NCBI GenBank assembly: GCA_007123015.1
Contig: SKSL01000140.1
Location: 1-16,312, forward strand
Length of the DNA: 16,312 bases
From: Natronohydrobacter sp.
GTDB lineage: Bacteria > Pseudomonadota > Alphaproteobacteria > Rhodobacterales > Rhodobacteraceae
Direction of reading: 5' to 3'
Under the pieces are notes generated by a model that saw nothing but the letters and a program-made list of their open reading frames with translations, was not told where the DNA came from and made no database searches. Each line of letters begins with the position of its first letter. The stretch's first letter is position 1. Shown here piece by piece: positions 7,601-14,377 of the stretch. The translations under genes and the position numbers were made by a program.

Positions 7601-8659
7601 GGTTTGCTACACGCGCTCAACCTGTGCGAGGCCATTGGCGAGGACAGCCCGATCATGGCCAAGACCCTGATGGGCACAGCGATGGTCGGCCTGTCGGCCC
7701 CCTGGATGATCGACCCTAAGGCACATCGCGATCGCGCGCTGGCCATGTGCGGGCGCATTGATGACGATCCGACCTGGTCCTGGGTGTTGCTGGTCGCAGG
7801 TGTTTTTGAGACCAGCCGCGGTGACATGGGCGCGGCGCTGCACCATCTCGAGCGCTGCCCGCCGATCTGCGAACGCACTGGCGAATGGCAGAACTGGCGC
7901 TCGGCCATGGGCAGTATCGGCAGCGCCTTGCGCATGCATGGCCACCCCGCTGCGGCCCGCGATGTCCAGCACCGGCTGATGGCGCAGGCCGTGGACAGCG
8001 GCAACCTTCTGGCGCAGGTCTGGGCGCAATCCGGTTTGTCGAAAAGCGTGACGCTGCTCGGGGCCTTCGACGAACTTGACCTCTGCCTTGCGCGTTTCGA
8101 ACAGTTGGCCGAACGGCAGCAACATGCGGGTGACCGCAATCTCGACATCTGCCTGCGGCTGGGGCAGGCCAGCGCGCATGTTGCGGCGGGCCGCAATGGA
8201 CCCGCGCTGGAGCAACTGGTCGAAACAGCCCGGCTGATCGACAGTGTCACCAATCCTGCAGTCTACAACATGGATACAGTGACGATGCTCTGCGATGTCA
8301 TCGAAGTGCTGCGCCGACGCGGCAGCGATCCAGTGACACTTGCGGCCGCAATGCGGGCCAATGTGCGTTTCGCCAAACGACTGGCGCGAAGCTGCCCCGG
8401 CGCACGCGCGAAGGCGCTCTATGCCCGGGGCGATCTGGCCGCAATGTCGGGCCGCATCCGCCATGCCGCGCGGCTCTGGGACACTGCTCGCGCGGAGGCC
8501 GCCGCGCGTGGGCAGTTGCTGGACGAGGCGCAGGCCAGCCTGCGTCTGGCCCATCGCGGCACGCGTGCCGATAGTGCCACCCTGCGCAACCGCGCCGATG
8601 TCATCCTGCAAGAGCTTGCGCTTGCCAAGCCACCGCTCTGGGCTGCGCAAGAGGGCTGA
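4628..8659 (+). CDS. Soluble-adenylyl-cyclase-like class III nucleotidyl cyclase with NTPase and TPR-like repeats
   Basis: The 1343-residue protein has the layout of soluble adenylyl cyclase (sAC): cyclase domain C1 (about 38-195), C2 (about 254-415), a STAND/AAA-like NTPase (about 440-790) and helical TPR-like repeats to the end. C1 keeps both metal Asp residues (D44 in ADLSGF, D94 in GYAGDA). C2 shows GVASGKVFAGLIG and YSLVGDPVN. The NTPase has a Walker A (ANAGMGKS, K474, S475) and a Walker B (LLIVEDAHWLD, D594). Aligned by eye to human sAC, the bicarbonate ligands K95 and R176 are G90 and A173. The adenine Lys is Q298, the adenine Thr is S367, N374 is kept, and the transition-state Arg is A378. 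Metal binding is therefore predicted, but activity, nucleotide preference and bicarbonate response are open. The protein should be soluble. The start overlaps the leader ORF; ATGs at 4634 and 4643 are alternatives. The cNMP-like paralogues lie on both sides. Confidence 0.9.
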   Translation: MSMAVMDHADRVNVLSPYHRQRLAQAGCAAGHGTQEDAVVMLADLSGFSQISAAMVDNNARSAEDLARFLNDLADRAAEIVESHGGCITGYAGDATIALWSISDPQQEADVTARALACGLALQAALQDLRDPALAPVRLKVNVDCGPVWMADIGLGQAQRHLHLAGPLLEGLAALGTLAEPGEVALPAATHARLRLASSGHERGACRVVTAITAPPVLADKTGPHLPDPPADTYVPCWLTDLLAQTDRRWLAEFRSASVLFASITGLSAMMPKAAQRMERVFSALKAELDAAGGVLLQLMHDDKGLTVICVWGLSGNTHEDDAARAVMTGQSVLGLFQAQGLDCNMGVASGKVFAGLIGGRRGAQYSLVGDPVNRAAALSQLGAQRLFADSETVRAAAGRFEFATRREITIKGHKDPKPVFCDASERRSLPADVHDFVGRKHELDMITGQLAAAPDAGQRAPIIHIEANAGMGKSRLLAELRRCVDDNGLRVVLGVGDSLRSGNSLHLWRAVFRALLPDAAPERVRGLDALAASDDTLRARLPLMAPLIDSDIPETPLTRSLDTATRGRLTVETTVQFVSLLLSDQADLLIVEDAHWLDSLSWQVLAGLRRRLPGLALLILSRTLDRADLPRDVTAMLDSPVTKTVALAGFTRSEAAALAASVLGVDKVPDDIAGLIDRRCEGIPLYIKELTRLLLERGILRNQRGRCVVTLADRALADIELPDGIEGAVAARISTLDAATQLTLKAAAVAGRDFNLPQLTAIRPGALTEDALQDQVQAILRTGLVEPSGPDGDRFRFHHALIQKTAHELLVQEQKIELHSAAALWLEAQEDERRAAPLIAYHWAEAGAHQRAVDWYERAALVALAGNAPTEIVTFTSRALHHAAQIEPPPDQIRRGNWLFMEGSARKQLGDYRDCVDTLRDAIDLLGRPMPRSAPTAVLGILREIWRLKLGTGPGALPAAARAQAVMVAEAYHAMSEITYLWGDRIQTLYGLLHALNLCEAIGEDSPIMAKTLMGTAMVGLSAPWMIDPKAHRDRALAMCGRIDDDPTWSWVLLVAGVFETSRGDMGAALHHLERCPPICERTGEWQNWRSAMGSIGSALRMHGHPAAARDVQHRLMAQAVDSGNLLAQVWAQSGLSKSVTLLGAFDELDLCLARFEQLAERQQHAGDRNLDICLRLGQASAHVAAGRNGPALEQLVETARLIDSVTNPAVYNMDTVTMLCDVIEVLRRRGSDPVTLAAAMRANVRFAKRLARSCPGARAKALYARGDLAAMSGRIRHAARLWDTARAEAAARGQLLDEAQASLRLAHRGTRADSATLRNRADVILQELALAKPPLWAAQEG

Positions 8660-8986
8660 CGCCCGGGCCGTGTTGAAAAGCCCCGTGTGATCTGCCCGCG
8701 ACCATTCCACGGCGCCATGAACGGCAACCGCGACACCAGATATCATGGCGTGTCCGGGCAAGCAGGACTGGCCGCACATCTTTACGGGGGGACGACGCCA
8801 TTTCGCTCGACGGCAAGCACAGTCGGGGTTACCATCTCTATGATTGACGGAGTCCTGACAAAGCTTGCCTGCGAGGAGCGAAATCTTTCCTGCCCGGGCG
8901 CTTATCGCGGCTTCGACATTTTTTGCGCTGCTGCCGGCATCCCGAGGCAGCGTCTTCAAAACAGGTGTGACTTTGCGGAGTGACGC
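8660..8986. other. 327-bp gap between the cyclase and the Popeye-like gene
   Basis: No recognisable gene. A GTG-started plus frame at 8687-8983 (98 residues) stops just before the next ATG but has no clear ribosome site and resembles nothing I know. A T6 run (8919-8924) is not preceded by a strong hairpin. CGCTGC (8926-8931) and GCAGCG (8947-8952) could pair across a 15-base loop. TTGACG at 8844 lacks a convincing -10. The next gene may have its own promoter here. Confidence 0.4.
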
Positions 8987-9682
8987 ATGGAAATGACGCT
9001 GGAATCCGCCTTGTCCAGTCAAGGCGCGCTGGGGCATATGGCCTATTTTCTGCTGGTCCTGTCGATGCTGATGCGGCAGATGATCCTGCTGCGCATTTTG
9101 GTCATCGCCTCGGCGATTGCGGGGATCGCCTATTCCATGCTCATTCTGACCGACCCCGTCTCGACCTTTTGGGAATCGATGCTGATCACTGTCAATATCG
9201 GTCAGTTGAGCCTGTCCTGGTGGCTTGACCGCCGTACCCAATTCGACGCCCGCGAGGAAACGCTCCGGCAACTGCATTTCGCGGCGCTTCCCCCCAATCG
9301 GCTACGCAAGCTGCTGCGTCAGGGCGAATGGACCACGCTGGAGGCCGGCACGCGCCTGACCCGTGCGGGTGTGCTGGTCGATGCCCTGTATTTCCTGCAC
9401 GAAGGGAGCGCCCGGGTCGAAGTAAGCGGCGTTGCCATCGGACGCTGCGACCCGGGCAGCTTCATCGGCGAGATGACCGTGTCCAGCGGCGAACCCGCCT
9501 ATGCGGATGTGATACTCGACAGCCCGGCATCGGTCTGGCGGATCAACGCTGCGGTGCTGCGCGATCTGGCTGCCCGCGACACCGAGATCGGCCACGCCTT
9601 GGAAGCCGCATTCTTTCGCACAATCCGCACGCGGTTGGCCGAGAGCAACGCCCGAATTCGGGCCGAGGCAGATGTATCATGA
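8987..9682 (+). CDS. Popeye-like three-TM protein with cNMP-binding-like domain
   Basis: The 231-residue protein has a short N-terminus, three membrane helices (about 17-30, 33-54 and 61-79) and a cytosolic beta-roll (about 100-200). FWESMLITVNIGQ followed by the QF...E stretch, RKLLRQGEW and VDALYFLHEGSARVEVSG resemble Popeye-domain proteins, which are membrane cAMP receptors in animals. The phosphate cassette reads FIGEMTVSSGEPAYADV. E162 is kept, but the usual Arg is A171, and the Popeye DSPE motif is absent. Nucleotide binding is therefore plausible but unproven. The cytosolic half is paralogous to the 3372-4079 product (shared WLDR, QF, EE, LL-x-x-G-x-W, LAARD). GGAG at 8977-8980 gives a good ribosome site. 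I infer a membrane effector of the cyclase. Confidence 0.8.
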   Translation: MEMTLESALSSQGALGHMAYFLLVLSMLMRQMILLRILVIASAIAGIAYSMLILTDPVSTFWESMLITVNIGQLSLSWWLDRRTQFDAREETLRQLHFAALPPNRLRKLLRQGEWTTLEAGTRLTRAGVLVDALYFLHEGSARVEVSGVAIGRCDPGSFIGEMTVSSGEPAYADVILDSPASVWRINAAVLRDLAARDTEIGHALEAAFFRTIRTRLAESNARIRAEADVS

Positions 9683-9858
9683 CCTTGCAGGCTTCAGCCG
9701 TCCACGCCGATGGCGATGGCATCACGGCCAAGCCTGCTGTCCTGTGCGGGAAGGCCGCCGCGCATTGCCGTGCCCTGCCCTCCCCGGTCACGGCGCTGCG
9801 CGGCTCAGTGTTCATGATAATCCGCGCGATGCCCCACACTGATCGTTGGTGGCTCTAG
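9679..9858 (+). CDS. Possible 59-residue small ORF overlapping the Popeye-like gene
   Basis: An ATG at 9679 overlaps the stop of the Popeye-like gene (ATGA), and the frame runs to TAG at 9856-9858. It is unlike any known family; it is Ala-rich with two Cys, and no membrane helix is evident. Its stop overlaps the stop of the convergent dgcN gene within CTAG (9855-9858). Support comes only from the overlap; it may be chance. Confidence 0.2.
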   Translation: MTLQASAVHADGDGITAKPAVLCGKAAAHCRALPSPVTALRGSVFMIIRAMPHTDRWWL

Positions 9859-10928
9859 ACACCACCTTGTTCGCTGATAGTCGCAGCTTCTACCGGTTCC
9901 AGAATTGCCCTCGCCAGTTTTTCGGCGCCCTGCCTGACCGGATCCGCCGCAGGCAGGCCAGTTTCGTCTTCGACGGCCTTCAATGCGGCTTCCGCCTCGG
10001 GGACTGACAAGCGTGCCGTGTTCAGCGCGATGGCCACGACGCGGGCCTGTGTCAGCGCGCCTGCGGCCCGCGCGACGGCTTCGTTCAGCGCAATGACCTC
10101 TGGCAAGGGTGGAATGCGCACATGATCCAGTTCTTCAAGCGTTTGCATGCCTGCACGGTGACATAGGACCATATGGGTGCAGGCCGACCCGCGCATCAAT
10201 GGCAAGGTTGCCGTGCTTCCGGGATGCAAGAGCGAGCCTTGCCCCTCGACCACTACAATCTCATGCCCGGCGGCATTCAGCACCATGCGTTCCACTGCGC
10301 CGCCTGCGTGGTCGACGCGGATCGCATCAAGCGGGATCCCAGCGCCCGTGATGGCGATCCCGGTCTGGCCCGTGGCCAGAAAAGCTGCATCCCGCCCCAA
10401 GGCGCGCAGGCTGTGGGTCAGTTCCAGCCCGGCGGTCATCTTGCCGATGGCCATATCGGTCCCGACCATCAGCACGCGGATGTTGTCCAGCCGCGCTGCG
10501 CGCGCCATGGCGATGGGTGGCGCATCCCCCTGCGGCACGCGCAGGTCCCAGACCCATTGCCCCGCGCGCAGCTTGTCGGCGAACATCGGCTGCAAACGGT
10601 CATGCATCCCGTTGACCAGCGACATGCCACCCGCAATCGCCTGTTCCAGAACCGAAACCCAGGCCTGTGGCAACCGTCCGCCCGAAGGCGCCGTGCCCAG
10701 CACCAGCACTTCGGCACCAAGCCCCTGTGCTTCGGCCAGCGTGGCGACAATCGGCACATCGCTGTCGATGCTGGTCAGATCGCGCACGCGTTTGCCCGCT
10801 TGGGTGCTGTCGATCACAGCCGCCACAGGGTTGCGGCCATAGCGCAGGATGCCTTCTGCCATCTTGGCATTGAGGCTGCCCATGGTGGCCTCGGTGAAAA
10901 GTGCGACGGGTTGGGTGGGCTCAAGCAT
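9855..10928 (-). CDS. dgcN: DgcN-type protein (DUF1611), putative D-glutamate N-acetyltransferase
   Basis: The 357-residue protein matches the DUF1611 family: an N-terminal Rossmann-like part (about 1-140) followed by a P-loop-like domain with VLMVGTDMAIGKMT (K163) and VVVEGQGSLLHPG. Members of this family next to an enolase-superfamily racemase have been described as DgcN, which acetylates D-glutamate to N-acetyl-D-glutamate in D-Glu catabolism. The gene overlaps dgcA by 8 bases and is the last of the minus-strand operon. It meets the plus-strand module tail to tail, with stops sharing CTAG. The length is normal and there are no breaks. Family identity is strong. The specific activity follows from the dgcA pairing and family knowledge, not from visible catalytic residues. 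Confidence 0.85.
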   Translation of the reverse strand: MLEPTQPVALFTEATMGSLNAKMAEGILRYGRNPVAAVIDSTQAGKRVRDLTSIDSDVPIVATLAEAQGLGAEVLVLGTAPSGGRLPQAWVSVLEQAIAGGMSLVNGMHDRLQPMFADKLRAGQWVWDLRVPQGDAPPIAMARAARLDNIRVLMVGTDMAIGKMTAGLELTHSLRALGRDAAFLATGQTGIAITGAGIPLDAIRVDHAGGAVERMVLNAAGHEIVVVEGQGSLLHPGSTATLPLMRGSACTHMVLCHRAGMQTLEELDHVRIPPLPEVIALNEAVARAAGALTQARVVAIALNTARLSVPEAEAALKAVEDETGLPAADPVRQGAEKLARAILEPVEAATISEQGGV

Positions 10929-11952
10929 TCAGGCTGCCTCCGTGGCCGGGCCGGTCTGCGGGCAGGGTCACGCCATCGACAAAGGGCGCGCCGGTTGCAG
11001 GATCCGGGTCAAGGTTCAGATGGGAATCGAGATCGATATAGTCGAACAGCGCAGAGAGCGACGCGCCCGCCGCAATCGCTACTGAAGACTCGCCCATGCA
11101 GCCGATCATGGTTTTCAGCCCATGCGCGCGGGCTGTGGCGACAATGCGCAGCGCCTCGGTGATGCCGCCGCATTTCATCAGCTTCAGATTCACCCCGTCC
11201 ACGCAATGGGCAAAGCGCGGGATATCGCTGGAAAACCGGCAGGATTCATCGACGAAGATCGGTAGGGCGCGGCTTTTGAACAATTCGGGCAACTGGTCCT
11301 CGACCCCTTCGACCAGCGGCTGTTCCACATATTCCACGCCGCGTTCGGCCAGCCAGCCCATCATGTGGCGTGCCCCCTCCAGCGTCCAGCCGCCATTGGC
11401 ATCAACACGCAATACGGCCCCGCTGCCTGTCGCGGCTTCATGGACGGCGGCGAACATGGCCTTGTCGGCCTCGATCCCGCTTGCGCTGCCCAGTTTGATC
11501 TTCAGCGCCCTTGCCCCGCGCGCCAGCAGCAGGGGCACACGCTCTCGCACCACCTCCGGCGGGTTGATCCCGACTGTCAGTGACGAAACCACGCCCCGTC
11601 GCGCCAGACCCAACAGCTTGTAAAGCGGCATTCCCGCCTGTTTCGCGCGCAAATCCCACAGCGCCATGTCGAGCGCGGCCAGCGCGCAGGCCCCGACACC
11701 GCCTGCATGGGCGCGCGCCCAGATGTCATGGATCGCGCCGTGCAGCCCGCCCGCGCAAAAACGCTCCAACTGTGCGCGGCCCTCGGCAACGGTCGCCGCA
11801 CCTTCGGTGGGACTGGGGGCCATTTCGCCCCAGCCGGTCAGATCGCCCTCAGTGACTGAGATGAAAAGATTATCGCCGCCTTCATACACGCCGCGTGAGA
11901 TCCGCAAGGGGAAGCGCTTCTTCAGATAGCGGGTGTGGAATTCGACCTTCAT
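10921..11952 (-). CDS. dgcA: DgcA-type enolase-superfamily epimerase, putative N-acetyl-D-glutamate racemase
   Basis: The 343-residue protein is a complete mandelate-racemase/muconate-cycloisomerase-type member of the enolase superfamily. It has a capping domain (about 1-120) and a barrel with the K151-x-K153 pair (ALKIKLG), metal ligands D184 (VDANGGW), E210 (VEQPL) and D235 (VDESC), and a second catalytic Lys in NLKLMKCGG (K257/K260). This set is typical of dipeptide epimerases; beside dgcN, the matching described function is racemisation of N-acetyl-D-Glu to N-acetyl-L-Glu. It overlaps the upstream amidohydrolase by 4 bases and dgcN by 8, so all are co-translated. A dipeptide (L-Ala-D/L-Glu) epimerase role is the main alternative. 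All catalytic residues are intact. Confidence 0.88.
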   Translation of the reverse strand: MKVEFHTRYLKKRFPLRISRGVYEGGDNLFISVTEGDLTGWGEMAPSPTEGAATVAEGRAQLERFCAGGLHGAIHDIWARAHAGGVGACALAALDMALWDLRAKQAGMPLYKLLGLARRGVVSSLTVGINPPEVVRERVPLLLARGARALKIKLGSASGIEADKAMFAAVHEAATGSGAVLRVDANGGWTLEGARHMMGWLAERGVEYVEQPLVEGVEDQLPELFKSRALPIFVDESCRFSSDIPRFAHCVDGVNLKLMKCGGITEALRIVATARAHGLKTMIGCMGESSVAIAAGASLSALFDYIDLDSHLNLDPDPATGAPFVDGVTLPADRPGHGGSLNA

Positions 11953-12963
11953 GCGACCCCGTCCAGAAACGCCGTCAGATTATCGGCCAGCGCATCGCTG
12001 ACATAGCCGCCTTCCTGTACAAGCAGCAGCGGCAGGTCAAGTCCGGCAATTTCTTGAGCAATGCGCGCGAAACCTTCGGTCGTGACTGCCAAACACTTGA
12101 ACGGGTCGTCAATATGCGCGTCCAACCCCAGCGCCACGACGATCACATCCGCGCCGAACGCCGCGATCCGGGCAAGGGCTGTATACAGCGCGGCCAGATA
12201 GCCAGCATCTTCCGTGTCGCGTGGCAGAGGCAGGTTCAGGTTATGCCCCATCCCGCGCCCTTCGCCGCGTTCCTGCGCGCCACCCCAGAAGAACGGGCAA
12301 AAGCGGTCGGGATCGGCATGCAGCGACACAGTCAGCACATCGTCGCGCCCGTAGAAGATGCCCTGCGTGCCATTGCCGTGATGCACATCGACATCCAAGA
12401 TGGCCGGACGCAGCCCTGCCATGCGCAAACGCTCGGCCGCGATGGCCGCGTTGTTCAGAAAGCAGCCCCCCCGCGAGATCGGCAAAGGCACGGTGCCCCG
12501 GCGGGCGCGAAAGCACATAGACCGCCCTCTCGCCCCCTGCCACCAGATCAGCCCCCGTGATCGCCGATTGCGCGGACCAATAGGCCGCATCCCATGTCTG
12601 CGCGCCGATGGGACAGGCCGTGTCGGCCTGATGGTAGCCCGCCTGCCCGATGGCAGATTTCGGGTAGTTATCCTTGCGCGTGGCGGGGTGAAGGTTGGGG
12701 ATCACTTCGGGTCCCGCATCGGGGATACGCTGCCAGCGCGGGTAGATTGTGCGCGGGAAATGCAGATATTCGGCGCTGTGGATAGCCGCAATCGGGCCAA
12801 GCCCGGCATCCTGCGGCGGCTGGAAGGCGCAGCCTGCGGCCTGCGCCCCTGCCATCAGCCGGGTGATGCGCTCGGGCGATTCCGGGCTGGGATAAAGCTT
12901 GCCATTGGCCATGAAATGCTGTGGGTCATGCAGGCGCTGGCGATCGTCGAATATGCCTTTCAT
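11949..12963 (-). pseudogene. Acetylpolyamine amidohydrolase/histone-deacetylase-family gene, frameshifted
   Basis: Two overlapping frames together give a protein of about 338 residues, the length of acetylpolyamine amidohydrolases. The first frame runs from MKGIFDDRQR to SRPPGHRAFADLAGG. The second resumes at CFLNNAAIAAERL and carries the zinc motif DVDVHHGNGTQ, SLHADP, and a C-terminal VQEGGYVSDALADN. The break lies in a C7 run (12466-12472). Relatives have GGYCF/GGFCF, so loss of two bases fits better than gain of one. The catalytic HH pair reads H157-R158, an additional substitution. If functional, it would deacetylate an N-acetylated amine or amino acid. It overlaps GNAT and dgcA by 4 bases each. 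Either a decayed gene or a homopolymer sequencing error, although the His-to-Arg change is not explained by the latter. Confidence 0.8.
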
Positions 12964-13454
12964 CCGGCCCTCTCGATCAGTGTCGCAAATCCATCCGCAC
13001 CAAGGCGCAGCTCTTGCTGGTCATTCACCGGGGTAAAGCCCAGCCGGGCATAGAAGCGCAGTGCCGCGTTGCTATGGTGATAGGCTGCAAGGCGCAACCA
13101 CGTCGCGCGCCAGCGTTGCGCACTGTCGCGCGTGACCTGCGCCAGCAAGCCCGCGCCAAGGCCCTGACCCCGCGCCGCGTCACTGACCCAAAGGTCGGAC
13201 ACATACACCCCCGCTGCGCCGCGCACTGTCGAAAACACCGGGCTGTATAGCGCCGCGCCGCGCGTCTGGTCATCCTGCAAGGCAAGGATCGCGCACGCCA
13301 CAGGCTGCGGGCCGAGGATCGCTTGTGTCAGCGTTGCGCGATCAGTGCTGTAGTCTTCTGAAATGGCGGCGCTCAAGGCGCGCAAGGCTGTGTCCAGCCG
13401 CGCAAGATCGTCTGCGCATTGCACAATGCGGAACGTGAGCGTCATGTCACGCAT
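12960..13454 (-). CDS. GNAT-family N-acetyltransferase
   Basis: The 164-residue protein has the GNAT fold. VYVSDLWVSDAARGQGLG holds beta4 and the acetyl-CoA-binding R95-G-Q-G-L-G loop, followed by LAQVTRDSAQRW and the C-terminal NAALRFYARLGF. Such enzymes transfer an acetyl group from acetyl-CoA to an amine; the acceptor here is unknown. Its place between a BKACE gene and an amidohydrolase, in an operon with dgcN and a PotA-like ATPase, suggests a small amine or amino acid. It is intact. Its start overlaps the BKACE stop by 8 bases; an ATG at 13445, directly after that stop, is an alternative. Its stop overlaps the amidohydrolase ATG (ATGA). Confidence 0.88.
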   Translation of the reverse strand: MRDMTLTFRIVQCADDLARLDTALRALSAAISEDYSTDRATLTQAILGPQPVACAILALQDDQTRGAALYSPVFSTVRGAAGVYVSDLWVSDAARGQGLGAGLLAQVTRDSAQRWRATWLRLAAYHHSNAALRFYARLGFTPVNDQQELRLGADGFATLIERAG

Positions 13455-14371
13455 GGATCTGCTCTGCCCCTTTCAGCCCGAGCCGCGCGCGCACCGCATC
13501 GGGGGCATCACCACCCGACCCAGCCGTTCCACAATCTCGCGGATTTTCACCACCTGCTCGGCGTTCGAGCGGGCAAGCTGTCCGCGGGCAATGGTCAGGC
13601 TGTCCTGCAGCCCGACGCGCACATGCCCGCCCATGGCCGCGGCCATCGTGATCAGTGGCATCTGGAACCGCCCTGCAGCGAGCACCGAAAACAGGTAATC
13701 CCCGCCAAACAGCTTGTCGGCGATGCGCACCATATGGCTCAGGTTCTCGGGGTCCGGTCCCATTCCACCCAGTACACCGAACACGAGCTGGATGAAATAG
13801 GGCGGTTGGATCAACCCGCGATCCGCGAAATGGCGCAGCATGTAGAGATGGCTCAGATCATAGCACTCGAATTCGAACCAAGCGCCGCGCTCCATGCCAA
13901 GGCTGCGCAGGATCCGCGCGATATCGCGGGGGGTGTTCTTGAACACCAGATCATCCGTGCCTTCCAGAAACAGCTTTTCCCATGCATGCAGCCAGTCGCG
14001 ATCCTTGCCCAGCATCGGATACAGCGCGAAATTCATCGTGCCCATGTTCAGCGAGGCCTTTCAGGACCAATCTTCAAGGGCGCTGCGAGGCGATCATCCA
14101 GCGACATCACAGCACTGCCCCCGGTCGAGAGCTTCAGCACTGCATCGGACACGCGTGCAAAAACAGGCACAAACCCGTTGAAATGCTCCAGCGCCGCCAA
14201 GGGCTGACCTGTCACCGGATGACGCGCGTGCAGATGCAGGATCGCGGCCCCGGCATCAGCCGCTTCCCGACCCGCCTGTGCAATCTGCGGGCCAGTGATC
14301 GGCAGATGCGGCGACATGCTGGGCGTGTGAATGGATCCGGTCAGCGCGCAAGTGATGATAATGCCCGACAT
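13447..14371 (-). pseudogene. BKACE (DUF849, 3-keto-5-aminohexanoate-cleavage-type) gene with two frameshifts
   Basis: Three frames are needed for a normal-length (about 308 residues) BKACE protein. The first starts MSGIIITCALTGS and carries the zinc ligands H46 and H48 (AAILHLHAR) and TGG. It breaks at about 14057-14060 after PLKIGPE, where one base is missing, and resumes as ASLNMGTMNFALYPM. The second frame includes FEFECYD, FGVLGGMGPDPE and GGHVRVGLQDS. It breaks in a C5 run about 13507-13511, again with one base missing, and resumes as DAVRARLGLKGAEQIHA, stopping at 13447. BKACE enzymes cleave beta-keto acids with acetyl-CoA to give acetoacetate and an acyl-CoA. The aminotransferase upstream could supply the keto acid. 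As given, no full-length product can be made. Confidence 0.85.
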
Positions 14372-14377
14372 ACGTCT

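Noticed and set aside
8919..8924. T6 run as an intrinsic terminator after the cyclase
   Set aside because: No stable GC-rich hairpin lies directly before it; the only pairing sequences lie after it.
8687..8983. 98-residue GTG-started ORF before the Popeye-like gene
   Set aside because: No convincing ribosome site and no family resemblance; noted only in the gap entry.
7607..9277. 556-residue minus-strand ORF
   Set aside because: It is the antisense shadow of the cyclase C-terminus and the Popeye-like gene; composition is Arg/Gln/His-rich and no motif is recognisable.
12960..13053. Plus-strand ORFs across 10173-14800 as real genes
   Set aside because: All are antisense to recognised minus-strand genes and have shadow-type composition.
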